A DNA stretch of 64,000 nucleotides from positions 124,001 to 188,000 of the forward strand of contig NZ_JALIEC010000004.1 of assembly GCF_022867865.1 (NCBI RefSeq), given 5' to 3'. A program made the translations under genes and the position numbers. The notes beneath the pieces are model-generated. The model was not told the DNA's origin, did not search any database, and saw nothing but the letters and a program-made list of their open reading frames with translations. This DNA is from Phaeobacter sp. J2-8. Lineage in GTDB: Bacteria > Pseudomonadota > Alphaproteobacteria > Rhodobacterales > Rhodobacteraceae. Below, piece after piece: positions 10,058-19,707 of this stretch (positions are counted from its first letter, which is position 1; each line of letters opens with the position of its first letter).

Positions 10058-11194
10058 ATGGGGCTGATCAACTACATCACCCGAGTGCAATTCGGGTTTG
10101 GCGAACTGGCCACTCTAAAGGCAGAGCTTGCCCTGGCTGGCATTCAACGCCCCTTCATTGTCACGGACAAGGGCGTGCGCGCTCTTGGCTTTCTTGACAA
10201 GATAGAAGCCGCAATCTCGACGTCGCCTGTGGGCGTCTATGACGAGACCCCTGGCAACCCAAACGAAGCAGCGGTGCGCGCCGCGTCCGAAGCTTTCACC
10301 GCATCCAATGCAGATGGTATCATTGCCATTGGTGGTGGCTCTGCTTTGGATCTGGCCAAAGGTGTCGCAATCCTGGCGGCCCATGGCGGCGAGCTTAAGA
10401 CCTATGCATTGATCGAAGGCGGGCTGGAAAAGATCACCGCAAAAACCTTCCCGATGATCGCCGTTCCGACAACCTCCGGGACAGGCAGCGAGGTGGGGCG
10501 CGCGGCGATCGTCATTCTGGACGATGGCCGCAAGGTGGGTCTTTTGTCGCCCTATCTGATCCCGAAGACCGCGATCGTTGACCCGGCGCTGACCATGAGT
10601 TTGCCGCCCATGCTGACCGCGGCCACCGGGATGGACGCGATTTCGCATTGCATCGAAACCTACCTTGCCCCGTCTTTCAATCCGCCAGCGGATGGAATTG
10701 CGCTGGAAGGTTTGCGCCGCAGTTGGGCGAATATTCGCAAGGCCACTGAAACCCCCGATGACAAAGACGCACGCGGCAATATGGCCATCGCCGCAACCAT
10801 GGGCGCCATGGCGTTCCAAAAGGGTCTGGGATGTGTGCACAGTCTCAGCCATGCGCTTGGCGGTATTAACCCGAAATTGCATCACGGCACACTAAACGCC
10901 GTTTTCATGCCAGCGGTCCTAAAGTTCAACAGAGCCGCGCCGACCTCGGTGTCTGAAGACAAATATGCCATCATGGCAAACGCCATGAACCTGTCCTCGG
11001 GCGATGACATCGAGATGGCCATCAAGGATATGACCGCCGCCATTGGCCTGCCCACAACACTGTCTGAAATGGGCGTCACCAAAGACCTGTTTGACCGGAT
11101 CATTACAGGTGCGCTGGCGGATCACAGCCACAAGACAAATCCAATAGATGCCAGCGCCGATGACTACATGGCGATGCTGGAAGACTCCTACTGA
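10058..11194 (+). CDS. Iron-containing alcohol dehydrogenase
   Basis: A 378-residue group III alcohol dehydrogenase. It has the Rossmann-like GGGSALDLAK motif at about 91-100 and the metal-binding His residues in GMDAISHCIE and GCVHSLSHALGG. Relatives include maleylacetate reductase and lactaldehyde or hydroxyacid dehydrogenases, so the substrate stays open. An AGGGAG ribosome site precedes the ATG. It is followed 21 bases later by the semialdehyde dehydrogenase; together they could oxidise an alcohol to an aldehyde and then to an acid. It is likely controlled by the divergent LysR gene. Confidence 0.9.
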   Translation: MGLINYITRVQFGFGELATLKAELALAGIQRPFIVTDKGVRALGFLDKIEAAISTSPVGVYDETPGNPNEAAVRAASEAFTASNADGIIAIGGGSALDLAKGVAILAAHGGELKTYALIEGGLEKITAKTFPMIAVPTTSGTGSEVGRAAIVILDDGRKVGLLSPYLIPKTAIVDPALTMSLPPMLTAATGMDAISHCIETYLAPSFNPPADGIALEGLRRSWANIRKATETPDDKDARGNMAIAATMGAMAFQKGLGCVHSLSHALGGINPKLHHGTLNAVFMPAVLKFNRAAPTSVSEDKYAIMANAMNLSSGDDIEMAIKDMTAAIGLPTTLSEMGVTKDLFDRIITGALADHSHKTNPIDASADDYMAMLEDSY

Positions 11195-11215
11195 AGCGGA
11201 AAGAGAAAGCAAGAT

Positions 11216-12727
11216 ATGACATTCACACCTCATGGAAAACATCTTATCGCCGGCGCATGGGTCGCCAATGATGCCACGTTTGACAGCAGCCCGGCCCATG
11301 GCCCCTCTCACGCGTTTTCGGTCGGCACGGTCGAATTGGTGGACCAGGCCTGTCAAGCGGCTGAGGATGCGTTTCTCAGCTATGGAAACAGCACGCGCGA
11401 AGAACGCGCCGTATTTCTGGAGGCCATTGCAGACGAAATCGACGCGCGCGGCGACGCGATTACCGAGATAGGAACACAGGAAACCGGTTTGCCGGAGGCG
11501 CGCCTGCAAGGCGAACGCGGAAGAACCGTTGGCCAGTTGCGCTTGTTCGCATCGCATATCCGCGATGGCGCCTATCTGGACAAACGCCATGATGATGCGC
11601 TGCCGGATCGCGCGCCCCTGCCGCGTCCCGACCTGAAGATGGTGCAGCGGCCCATAGGTCCAGTGGCCGTGTTCGGCGCATCCAACTTTCCTCTGGCGTT
11701 CTCCACCGCTGGTGGCGACACCGCCGCCGGGCTCGCAGCGGGCTGCCCTGTCGTGGTCAAAGGCCATTCGGCCCACCCCGGCACGGGCGAGATTGTGGCC
11801 GAGGCGATCCACGCAGCCATTCAGAAGACCGGCCAGCATCCGGGCGTCTTCAGCCTGATTCAGGGCGGCAAGCGTGACGTCGGGACCAGTCTGGTGCAAC
11901 ATCCGCTGATCAAGGCGGTGGGTTTCACTGGCTCGCTCGGTGGTGGTCGCGCTCTGTTTGATCTCTGCGCTCAGCGGCCCGAGCCTATCCCTTTCTTCGG
12001 GGAATTGGGCAGCGTTAACCCGATGTTTGTGCTGCCAGAGGCGACCAAAGCCCGCGGTGAAGCCATCGGTACCGGCTGGGCCGGGTCGCTGACCATGGGC
12101 GCGGGCCAGTTCTGTACAAATCCCGGCATTGCCGTGATTCAGAAGGGCGCGGAAGGTGACGCTATTGTCGCTGCGGCCAAAGCCGCATTGGAGGCGGTTG
12201 CCGCCCAGACCATGCTGACGGATGGCATTGCGCAAGCCTACCAAGACGGAAAATCCCGCTTTGAGGGCCGCAACGCCGTGAAGCCGGTGCTGACCAACAC
12301 TGATGAAGGTCGGAACGCCTCGCCGAACCTCTACGAGACGGACGCGCAAAACTATCTTCAGGACCATGCGTTGGGAGAAGAGGTTTTTGGCCCATTGGGT
12401 CTTGTGGTCCGGGTCTCTGACGTTGAAGAGATGCAGGAACTGGCCAAAGGCTTCGAAGGCCAGCTGACCATGACATTGCACATGGATAAGGGCGACATCG
12501 AGGCCGCCAAGCCACTGGTCCCGATCATCGAACGCAAAGCCGGACGCTTGCTGGTCAATGGCTTCCCGACCGGGGTCGAGGTCGCGGATGCAATGGTTCA
12601 TGGCGGCCCCTATCCCGCCTCGACAAACTTCGGGGCGACGTCCGTCGGAACCCTGGCGATCCGACGCTTCCTGCGCCCGGTCAGCTATCAAAACTTCCCG
12701 GACGCCCTTCTGCCGGAAGCTTTCTAA
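11216..12727 (+). CDS. Alpha-ketoglutaric semialdehyde (2,5-dioxovalerate) dehydrogenase-type ALDH
   Basis: A 503-residue NADP-type aldehyde dehydrogenase. Visible motifs are FGASNFPLAFSTAGGDTAAGLAAG (opening of the cofactor fold), the catalytic Glu in FGELGSVNP and the catalytic Cys in AGQFCTNPG. The sequence style, including GASNFPLAFSTAGGD and the C-terminal VNGFPTGVEV, fits the ketoglutarate-semialdehyde branch that ends the non-phosphorylative pentose and hexarate pathways by making 2-oxoglutarate. It is the last gene before a strong terminator. The substrate is inferred from family resemblance only. Confidence 0.85.
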   Translation: MTFTPHGKHLIAGAWVANDATFDSSPAHGPSHAFSVGTVELVDQACQAAEDAFLSYGNSTREERAVFLEAIADEIDARGDAITEIGTQETGLPEARLQGERGRTVGQLRLFASHIRDGAYLDKRHDDALPDRAPLPRPDLKMVQRPIGPVAVFGASNFPLAFSTAGGDTAAGLAAGCPVVVKGHSAHPGTGEIVAEAIHAAIQKTGQHPGVFSLIQGGKRDVGTSLVQHPLIKAVGFTGSLGGGRALFDLCAQRPEPIPFFGELGSVNPMFVLPEATKARGEAIGTGWAGSLTMGAGQFCTNPGIAVIQKGAEGDAIVAAAKAALEAVAAQTMLTDGIAQAYQDGKSRFEGRNAVKPVLTNTDEGRNASPNLYETDAQNYLQDHALGEEVFGPLGLVVRVSDVEEMQELAKGFEGQLTMTLHMDKGDIEAAKPLVPIIERKAGRLLVNGFPTGVEVADAMVHGGPYPASTNFGATSVGTLAIRRFLRPVSYQNFPDALLPEAF

Positions 12728-12761
12728 GAACCGCCGGTCAGATTTCTTCCAGCTGGCCGAA

Positions 12762-12791
12762 GCGCCCTGTCCAACGGACAGGGCGCATTTT
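12762..12791 (+). terminator. Rho-independent terminator after the ALDH gene
   Basis: GCGCCCTGTCC and GGACAGGGCGC form a perfect 11-bp stem with a 3-base loop, followed by ATTTT. It ends the 10058-12727 operon and faces the oncoming leftward operon whose last gene stops at 12918. Confidence 0.85.
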
Positions 12792-12917
12792 ACATTTGGC
12801 GAGCAGAAATCGGCGGCTTCAGCCCGGCGAATACACACAGCTGCTCGCCTAGGTCGTTGCGCCAGAGACCTTGCGATACCCCCCTAACCGGGCCGTTACA
12901 GGTCCAGAACGCCATTT

Positions 12918-15032
12918 CTAGGAGTCGGGCACAGACACGACCAATGCCCCCCGGTCCGTCAGATCGAAAGTGCCAGCCCCCCGGTCGGTGCCGTCCAGCC
13001 AAAGCGGCCTGCCCTCGACCGGCGCGCCATCAATGGAGATCCGGCAGGTCTGCGGGCGGTTTGTGGGGTTGATGCACCAGACATATCTGGCGCTTTCCGA
13101 CCGGTGTAGCCGCGTGATCACGGCGCTGTTGGTGCAGGTGACATTGGCTGTGACCCCTGCCCAATCGCAGACGAAATCCCACCAGCCGGGGGCACCTGAC
13201 CCGCCCGTTTCTTTGGCCTGGAAATCCGCCGCCGACAGATGCGATCCCACCAAAAGCGTGCGACCCGCCCCATGTGTATTGGCCACGATGGCGGCTTTGC
13301 CATCGGGAAACCGCGCCAGAACTTCGGCCTCGGGCGCATCATAGGCTTGCCGAAACCCGCCACAGGTCATGCGCGTGCCATTCAATTCGAAATGCGCGTG
13401 GTCGGCAATGTCGGGCATGAACTCCACCTCGACCTCGCGCGCGCCGAACATCTGATCCAGACCGAAGTTCGGTTGATGCACGCCCACCCGACCATGATCG
13501 CCGAAATAGGCCGGGCAAGCCTCGGAAATCAGGGTGCCACCCGCAGCGACCCAATCGCGAATGCGCTCGGCCACCGCGCGAGGCCACATAACGGGGTATG
13601 GCGCATAGATCACGTCGTACCCGTCCATGTCATCGGGATGCACCCAATCCGGTTGCAAACCCGCGTCCATGAACCCGCGATAGGCCCCCCACATTGCCTC
13701 TTGAAAGGTCTTGAACTGACCCTCGGCCGACAACAGGCTGTCAAACATCTGTGTCTCATCCGCGAACAGCAGGCCGACCTCGCCGCGCATCGGTTTTGCG
13801 GCCATTGCATCGGCTTGTTCTGGCGCGTTTGTCCATTGCGCAATGCTGGCGGCCATGTCGGACCGTTCGGTCCGGCTGCCGTCCATGCCATAGCTGCCGA
13901 ACGCCCCGAACAACGGCCCATCCAGAAGCGGGCGATACCGCAGATTCATCATCCCCCGTGCCCCAGCGGCAAAAGAGGCCAATGACCACAGGCGAATGTC
14001 GGCTGGTTCTGCGACGCGGGCATCGTCCTTGTCACGGCCCATGACCTGCGGCTGCATCCAGAGCGGCCCACCCTGACGCTCGGCATGCCAGAACGGTTTG
14101 CCACGTGACGCGCCACGGATCAAATCCCCGGCAAAGAAGTTGCGCCAGGCCTGATTGCCCTTGCGCGCCGCAATCCAGGTATAGCCGTAGATATCCACCT
14201 GACTGGCCGCGCGCCAATCGTCACAGCCATGCCGACCCAGCGCAGTCACAGCCCCGGCAATCCCGTGCGAGATGATCTTGGCATGCGGATCGACGGCACG
14301 AATCGTGGCGATCTTGTCCTCTACATGATCATAGAAGTTGTCCCGACGAAACCGAAGCCAATCATAGCATTCGGCATAGGGTTGGACCTGCCGTGGCGGC
14401 ATGATGTCGTCCCATTCGGCATAGGAATAACGGTGCCAGACCTCGGCCAGGGCATCGAGGGATCCGTATTTCTCTTGCAACCAGACACGGAATGCCGCGG
14501 CAGTGGCGTCCGAGAAATCGAAATCCGGCTGATAGTTGACTTCGTTGTTCACGTCATAGCCGTAGAGCCCGGGATGATCCTTGTACCGGGTGGCCAGGGT
14601 CGTAAGGAACTCCATCACCGCTTCATGCACTTCGGGTGCATTCAGCGTAAGCGCGCCCGCCCCGCCCAGACCCTGCCCGAAACCGCCCACCGCCACCGAC
14701 GGGCTGAGGGTCGAGGCCATGTATTTACCGTCAATGCTGACCTGGCGGTGCTGCGCATATTTGCGTTGCAGCCAATCCGGCGCGGCCATGGTGAATTCGG
14801 CGATCACTGTCGCCATGTTGTTTTCTGCCGCCAGATCCAGCTGACGGTCGCAATCGTCCCAGTCAAAGACGCCAGGCTTGCGCTCGATCGCGGACCACAT
14901 GAACCAGTGGCGAAAGGTGTTCAACCCATCCTGTGACGCAATACCATAGTCGCGCGACCAGTCTTCGCGCGGCGGATTGGATTTGCGGAAATAGACGGCT
15001 CCGAACGGGATTTGCGGTGTCTTGGCGGTCAT
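12918..15032 (-). CDS. Glycoside hydrolase family 42 beta-galactosidase
   Basis: A 704-residue enzyme with the three-part GH42 plan: a TIM barrel (about 1-390), a trimerisation domain (about 400-610) and a small C-terminal beta domain. The opening GAVYFRKSNPPREDWSRD, the acid/base Glu in YDVNNEVNY and the probable nucleophile Glu in FWHAERQGG fit GH42. No signal peptide is visible, so it should act in the cytoplasm on imported galactosides. AAGGATAGAAG precedes the ATG. It is the last gene of the eight-gene operon that also encodes an oligosaccharide importer; substrate linkage is unknown. Confidence 0.9.
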   Translation of the reverse strand: MTAKTPQIPFGAVYFRKSNPPREDWSRDYGIASQDGLNTFRHWFMWSAIERKPGVFDWDDCDRQLDLAAENNMATVIAEFTMAAPDWLQRKYAQHRQVSIDGKYMASTLSPSVAVGGFGQGLGGAGALTLNAPEVHEAVMEFLTTLATRYKDHPGLYGYDVNNEVNYQPDFDFSDATAAAFRVWLQEKYGSLDALAEVWHRYSYAEWDDIMPPRQVQPYAECYDWLRFRRDNFYDHVEDKIATIRAVDPHAKIISHGIAGAVTALGRHGCDDWRAASQVDIYGYTWIAARKGNQAWRNFFAGDLIRGASRGKPFWHAERQGGPLWMQPQVMGRDKDDARVAEPADIRLWSLASFAAGARGMMNLRYRPLLDGPLFGAFGSYGMDGSRTERSDMAASIAQWTNAPEQADAMAAKPMRGEVGLLFADETQMFDSLLSAEGQFKTFQEAMWGAYRGFMDAGLQPDWVHPDDMDGYDVIYAPYPVMWPRAVAERIRDWVAAGGTLISEACPAYFGDHGRVGVHQPNFGLDQMFGAREVEVEFMPDIADHAHFELNGTRMTCGGFRQAYDAPEAEVLARFPDGKAAIVANTHGAGRTLLVGSHLSAADFQAKETGGSGAPGWWDFVCDWAGVTANVTCTNSAVITRLHRSESARYVWCINPTNRPQTCRISIDGAPVEGRPLWLDGTDRGAGTFDLTDRGALVVSVPDS

Positions 15033-15121
15033 CTTCTATCCTTGGTTTGGGCAAAGGGTTCCCCAGCGGTGCGGCCAAAGCGCCGAACCGAGAGCGAGCC
15101 CCCCGCCGTTTCGTTGTGTTG

Positions 15122-15994
15122 TCAGCCGCGCCCGGACAGCGCGTGCAGCGTTCGGATCATTCCCGAATGGTCAAGATCGCCATCGCCACGCCCGACGGCT
15201 GCGTTCATCATGCCCTGCACATTGGCGGTGTTGGGCAGCATCAGATCCAGTGCCTTGGCCGCTTCAACGGCAAGCGTCATGTCCTTGCGGTGCAGCCGAA
15301 TGCGGAAACCCGGATCGAATGTCTGGTTGATCATGCGTTCGCCGTGCACTTGCAGGATCGTGCTGTCGGCAAAACCGCCCAACAGCGCGGCGCGCACCTT
15401 GGCTGGATCCGCCCCCGCCGCTTCGGCCAAGGTCAGCGCCTCGGCCACCGCCTGAATGTTCAGGCCAACAATGATTTGATTGCAGACCTTGGCGGTCTGC
15501 CCATCGCCGGCCGGGCCCACATGGGTGATGCGTTTGCCCAGTGTTTCCAGAATGGGCATCGCGCGGTCCATCGCGGCGTCAGATCCGCCGCACATGATCG
15601 ACAGGCTGGCGGTTTCGGCCCCCTTTTGACCGCCGGAAACTGGCGCATCCACCCATAGACCGCCTGCCGCCTCAACTCTTTCGGCAAAGCCCACCGTTGC
15701 AACGGGCGAGATGGAGCTCATGTCGATCACAAGCGCGCCCTGCGACAGCTCTGCAACCACACCGTTTGCGCCAAACAGCACCTCTTCGACGTGTTCGGTT
15801 TCCGGCAGCATCAATATCACGACCTCTGCTTCGCGGGCGGCATCAGCGGCGTTTGCCGCCTCACGCGCGCCCGCGTCGATCAGAAATCGCGATGCTTCCT
15901 TGACCCGCGACACCGCGACCTCATGACCCGCATCAATCAAGTGTTTCGCCATGGGCCGTCCCATGACCCCAAGGCCGATAAATCCGATCTTCAC
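15122..15994 (-). CDS. Beta-hydroxyacid dehydrogenase (tartronate semialdehyde reductase-like)
   Basis: A 290-residue NAD(P)-dependent enzyme of the 2-hydroxy-3-oxopropionate reductase / 3-hydroxyisobutyrate dehydrogenase family. It shows the N-terminal GFIGLGVMGRPMA, the substrate loop DAPVSGGQKGAE and the catalytic Lys segment (AKVCNQIIVG). The GTG at 15994 is chosen: it overlaps the stop of the upstream isomerase gene (GTGA) and has AGGAG 8 bases before it, whereas the in-frame ATG 10 codons upstream has no such support. Pairing with a hydroxypyruvate isomerase-like gene suggests conversion of hydroxypyruvate through tartronate semialdehyde to glycerate. Confidence 0.88.
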   Translation of the reverse strand: MKIGFIGLGVMGRPMAKHLIDAGHEVAVSRVKEASRFLIDAGAREAANAADAAREAEVVILMLPETEHVEEVLFGANGVVAELSQGALVIDMSSISPVATVGFAERVEAAGGLWVDAPVSGGQKGAETASLSIMCGGSDAAMDRAMPILETLGKRITHVGPAGDGQTAKVCNQIIVGLNIQAVAEALTLAEAAGADPAKVRAALLGGFADSTILQVHGERMINQTFDPGFRIRLHRKDMTLAVEAAKALDLMLPNTANVQGMMNAAVGRGDGDLDHSGMIRTLHALSGRG

Positions 15995-16776
15995 GCTGTT
16001 GCTCCTGTCATGTGGTTGATCCATCCCAGTCCCTCGGTCGTGCCGGACCGTGGCGCATATTCGCAGCCCACCCAGCCGTCGTAGCCAAGCGCATCCAGCC
16101 GCTGAAAGAGGAAGGGATGATTGATTTCGCCCGTGCCAGGTTCGTGTCGGCCGGGGGTGTCGGCGATTTGGACGTGGGCGATGCGCGGTTGCAGTCGCTC
16201 AAACGTCGGAATCAGATCACCCTGCATGATCTGCATATGAAAGAAGTCGTATTGCAGCCACAGGTTTGGACTGCCGACGGCGGCGGCGATCCGTTCCCAT
16301 TGGTCAGTGGTTGAAATTGCAAAGCCCGGAATGGTGCGGGTGTTCACCGGCTCGACCAACAGGCGAATGCCAGCCTCGGCAAGATGATCAGCGGCAAATT
16401 TCAGGTTCTCGACCAAAACCGCTTCGCAGGCGGCCTTTGCCCCGGCAGGCACGATACCAGACAAACAATTGATCTGTGTACAGCCAATGGCGCGGCCATA
16501 GGTGATGGCGCGGGCGACACCCGCTTGAAACTCTTCTTCGCGCCCCGGCAGCGCGGCAATGCCACGTTCACCCCCGGCCCAATCACCCGACGGCAGATTG
16601 AACAGCGCCTGATGCAAACCGTTGTCAGCCAGCGCCTTGGCCACGGCATCCGGGGTTTCATCGTAAGGACCAAGGTATTCAACGGCCTTGAAGCCATCAT
16701 CGGCAGCCGCGCCAAAACGGTCTAGAAAGCCATATTCACTGTAGAGCATGGAAAGATTGGCGGAAAATCTGGGCAT
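15991..16776 (-). CDS. Hydroxypyruvate isomerase family protein
   Basis: A 261-residue TIM-barrel enzyme of the xylose-isomerase-like superfamily. NLSMLYSEYGFLDRFGAAADDGFKAVE at the start, LLVEPVNTR (metal-binding Glu), YDFFHMQ and the final GCEYAPR are typical of Hyi and OtnI proteins. It overlaps the reductase gene by 4 bases and follows the importer ATPase gene by 12 bases, with an AGAGGAT ribosome site. It could be Hyi (hydroxypyruvate to tartronate semialdehyde) or OtnI (2-oxo-tetronate isomerase); no tetronate kinase is nearby, which slightly favours the first. Confidence 0.85.
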   Translation of the reverse strand: MPRFSANLSMLYSEYGFLDRFGAAADDGFKAVEYLGPYDETPDAVAKALADNGLHQALFNLPSGDWAGGERGIAALPGREEEFQAGVARAITYGRAIGCTQINCLSGIVPAGAKAACEAVLVENLKFAADHLAEAGIRLLVEPVNTRTIPGFAISTTDQWERIAAAVGSPNLWLQYDFFHMQIMQGDLIPTFERLQPRIAHVQIADTPGRHEPGTGEINHPFLFQRLDALGYDGWVGCEYAPRSGTTEGLGWINHMTGATA

Positions 16777-16788
16777 AATATCCTCTTG

Positions 16789-18519
16789 TCAGCTGGCAAA
16801 CCGAATACGGCTTGCCATGCGTTTGTTGCGGGGATCCGGATTGGGCACCGCCGAAATCAGCGACTGGGTATAGTCGTGCTGCGGATCGGTAATGATCTGT
16901 TCGGCGGTGCCGGTTTCAACGATCTTGCCGCGATGCATCACCGCGACCCGATCACAGAAATAGCGCACGACAGAAATGTCGTGGGCGATGAACACAAAGG
17001 ACAGGTTCAGCCGCTTTTGCAGATCAAGCAGCAGATCAAGGATCTGCGCTCTGATCGACACATCAAGCGCGCTGGTCGCCTCATCCGCGATGATGATTTC
17101 AGGGTCAAGCGCAAGCGCCCGGGCAATCCCGATCCGCTGGCGCTGACCGCCGGAAAAGGCGTGCGGATACCGCTCCATCGCGTCGCGTGGCAGGCCCACC
17201 ATGTCCAGCAATTCCGCTACCCGGTCTTCCAGCGCGGACCCGCTGGCCAACCCGGCCACGATCAGCGGATCGCCAACAACCTGTTTCACCGTCATACGCG
17301 GATTGAGCGACGCAAAGGGATCCTGAAACACCAAGCGCACAGCGCGGCGATACCCCTTGAGCGCCTCTTTCGGCATCGCGGTCACGTCACGTTCCGCCGC
17401 GTCGCCATTGCCCGCACCCGGCCGCCAGATCACTTTGCCTGTACTGGGTTCGACAATGCGCAGCAGCATCTTGCCCAGCGTCGTCTTGCCGGATCCGCTT
17501 TCCCCTACAATGCCAAGGTTTTCGCCCGGCCAGAGATCCAGGCTGACGCCGTCGACTGCGGTGATCCCCCACTTTTTCTTGCCCCGCCAGGTGGCCTCGC
17601 CAAAGTATTTGCTGACCTCCTTGGCCGACAAAAGCGGCGGCCCGTCCATTGGCGGCGGCGGTCGGTTGTGCCCGGTTTCCAGCCGCATGGTCGCGTCGAT
17701 CAATCTGCGGGTATAGGCCGTCTGCGGATCGTGAAAAATCGCATCTGTCGGCCCCTGTTCGACAATCCGGCCAAACCGCATGACGGCCACATCATCGGCC
17801 ATTTCCGCAACCAGACCCAGATCATGGGTGATCAACATCATCGCCATGCCACGCTGATGTTGCAGCCGCGCAATCAGATCCATGATCTCGGCCTGTGTGG
17901 TCACATCCAGCGCCGTCGTCGGTTCATCCGCGATCAAAACCTCTGGGTCACAGGCCAGCGCCATGGCGATCATCGCCCGTTGCCGCATGCCGCCGGAAAA
18001 CTCAAAGGTATAGCGGTCAGCCATCTGTTCCGGTTGTGCGATTTCAACCTGACGCAACAGATTGACCGTCTCGGCCTTGGCCTCGGCAACCGTCATTTTG
18101 CGGTGCAGGCGCAGGGATTCCACAATCTGCGCCCCGATGGTGCGCACCGGCGAAAGCGACGACATCGGCTCCTGAAAGATCAGACCAATGCGTTTTCCGC
18201 GAATGGCCCGCACTTCGCGGCTGTTTTCGCCCATTTCATCCACGCGCAAGGGCGCGTCGGGGCCAAACAGCGTGATCTCGCCCGATGTGACCTGCGCCGG
18301 GGCGTCAATGATCCGCAAAAGCGCCCGCGCGGTGACGGATTTTCCCGATCCGCTTTCCCCGACCAGCGCCAGCGTGCGGCCCTTGACCAAGTCAAAGCTG
18401 ACATCGCGCACCGCATGCAGAATGTGCGACCGCAAGTGATAATCGACACTCAGATTGCGTACCGTAAGGGCCAGATCGTCTGCGGCCGTGTGTTCATGTA
18501 TATTGGCTGTCTGTTGCAT
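16789..18519 (-). CDS. Fused double ATPase of a peptide/oligosaccharide ABC importer
   Basis: A 576-residue protein with two complete ABC ATPase domains. Each has a Walker A (GESGSGKS and GESGSGKT), a signature (FSGGMRQR and FSGGQRQR) and a Walker B ([11 protein letters not shown] and [11 protein letters not shown]). This corresponds to OppD and OppF joined in one chain, as in GsiA. The true start is the ATG at 18519, which overlaps the stop of the upstream permease gene (TGATG). It powers the importer whose permeases and binding protein are the next genes upstream. Because glycosidases share the operon, the cargo is probably an oligosaccharide rather than a peptide. Confidence 0.93.
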   Translation of the reverse strand: MQQTANIHEHTAADDLALTVRNLSVDYHLRSHILHAVRDVSFDLVKGRTLALVGESGSGKSVTARALLRIIDAPAQVTSGEITLFGPDAPLRVDEMGENSREVRAIRGKRIGLIFQEPMSSLSPVRTIGAQIVESLRLHRKMTVAEAKAETVNLLRQVEIAQPEQMADRYTFEFSGGMRQRAMIAMALACDPEVLIADEPTTALDVTTQAEIMDLIARLQHQRGMAMMLITHDLGLVAEMADDVAVMRFGRIVEQGPTDAIFHDPQTAYTRRLIDATMRLETGHNRPPPPMDGPPLLSAKEVSKYFGEATWRGKKKWGITAVDGVSLDLWPGENLGIVGESGSGKTTLGKMLLRIVEPSTGKVIWRPGAGNGDAAERDVTAMPKEALKGYRRAVRLVFQDPFASLNPRMTVKQVVGDPLIVAGLASGSALEDRVAELLDMVGLPRDAMERYPHAFSGGQRQRIGIARALALDPEIIIADEATSALDVSIRAQILDLLLDLQKRLNLSFVFIAHDISVVRYFCDRVAVMHRGKIVETGTAEQIITDPQHDYTQSLISAVPNPDPRNKRMASRIRFAS

Positions 18520-19697
18520 CAGTGACCATAGGGATCGGCGGCATCGCGCAACCCGTCTCCGAGAAAGTTGAAGGACAGAACCGACACCACGACCGCAAGG
18601 CAGGGCCAAATCAACAGCCAGGGTGCGGTGGCGACGGTGCGGATATTCTGGGCGTCCTGAAGCAGCACACCCCAGCTGACAACCGGGGCTTTCAGCCCGA
18701 TTCCCAGAAAGCTGAGCGCGGTTTCCGCCACGATCATTGTCGGGATCGCCAGCGTCACAACCGCAAGGATATGCGAGGTCAGCGACGGCAGGATATGGCG
18801 AAAGATCACTCGGCGCTGGCTGGAACCATCCAGCGTGGCGGCGGTCACGAAATCCTCGCCTTTGAGGGCAAAGAACCTTCCCCGCACCTCTCGGGCCAAC
18901 CCGGTCCAGGCCAGCAGCGACACGATCAGCGTTATCACGAAATAGACCTTGAGCGGCGACCAGGTGATCGGAATGGCCGCTGCCAGACCCAGCCAAAGCG
19001 GGATGGTCGGCATGGCCGAGATGATTTCGATCAACCGTTGGACCGACAGATCGACCCAACCACCATAAAACCCTGACAAAGCCCCCAGAACGGTGCCGAT
19101 GATCAGGCTCGACGCCACCCCGATCAACCCGATCGACATCGACACCCGCGTGCCATAGATCACCCGGCTCAGCAGATCACGCCCAAGACTGTCGGTGCCC
19201 AACAGGTTCATCGGGTCGCGTTTGTTGATCGCCCCAAGGAGCCGACGCTCCATCTCGAACACCCCCCACATTTTATAGGGTTCGCCCTTCACGAAGAAAC
19301 CAACCGGCACGATCTTGTCGGGGTCGATGGTGAAGCTACGGCGCAGGCTTTCGGGGTCAACCGACATTGCATAGCCTTTGACATGCAGTTGAAACCGGCG
19401 GTTGCCCTCCGCATCCTCGACAAAGAAGGCAAGACTTTGCGGCGGCGCATAGGTAAAGCGCGGCTGCGCCTTGGACGGAATTGTCGGGGCCAGAAACTCG
19501 GCAAACAGCCCGACGAAATAGAACAGCAGGACAATGATGCCCGCCACCACCGCGACCTTGTTGGCAAAGAACCGGGCGCGGATCAGCTGCCATTGGCTGG
19601 CGACCGCGATCTTGTCGGGGTCGTCGCCGGGTTTCAGGGGCGAAATTGCCGGGCCGGTTTCTTCGGCCAGATCGTCATAATGCGATACAAGGGTCAT
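18519..19697 (-). CDS. ABC importer permease, OppC type
   Basis: A 392-residue inner-membrane protein with an N-terminal membrane segment (about 50-72), a long periplasmic insertion (about 75-165) and five further segments. It has the DPP/OPP signature GTDSLGRDLLSRVIYGTR and the ATPase-contact EAA loop (AATLDGSSQRRVIFRHILP). The ATG at 19697 is chosen for the GAGGAG site 7 bases upstream; the frame is open 15 codons more. The large periplasmic insertion is longer than in standard OppC and occurs in sugar-type members of this group. Confidence 0.92.
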   Translation of the reverse strand: MTLVSHYDDLAEETGPAISPLKPGDDPDKIAVASQWQLIRARFFANKVAVVAGIIVLLFYFVGLFAEFLAPTIPSKAQPRFTYAPPQSLAFFVEDAEGNRRFQLHVKGYAMSVDPESLRRSFTIDPDKIVPVGFFVKGEPYKMWGVFEMERRLLGAINKRDPMNLLGTDSLGRDLLSRVIYGTRVSMSIGLIGVASSLIIGTVLGALSGFYGGWVDLSVQRLIEIISAMPTIPLWLGLAAAIPITWSPLKVYFVITLIVSLLAWTGLAREVRGRFFALKGEDFVTAATLDGSSQRRVIFRHILPSLTSHILAVVTLAIPTMIVAETALSFLGIGLKAPVVSWGVLLQDAQNIRTVATAPWLLIWPCLAVVVSVLSFNFLGDGLRDAADPYGH

Positions 19698-19707
19698 GGG
19701 ACGCTCC

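Noticed and set aside
10919-12838. A 639-codon open frame antisense to the Fe-ADH and ALDH genes
   Set aside because: Both sense genes have complete family motifs; the antisense frame shows none and crosses a terminator.
16786-18525. A 579-codon open frame antisense to the fused ABC ATPase
   Set aside because: The sense strand encodes two complete ATPase domains; the antisense product is His/Arg/Gln-rich without recognisable motifs.
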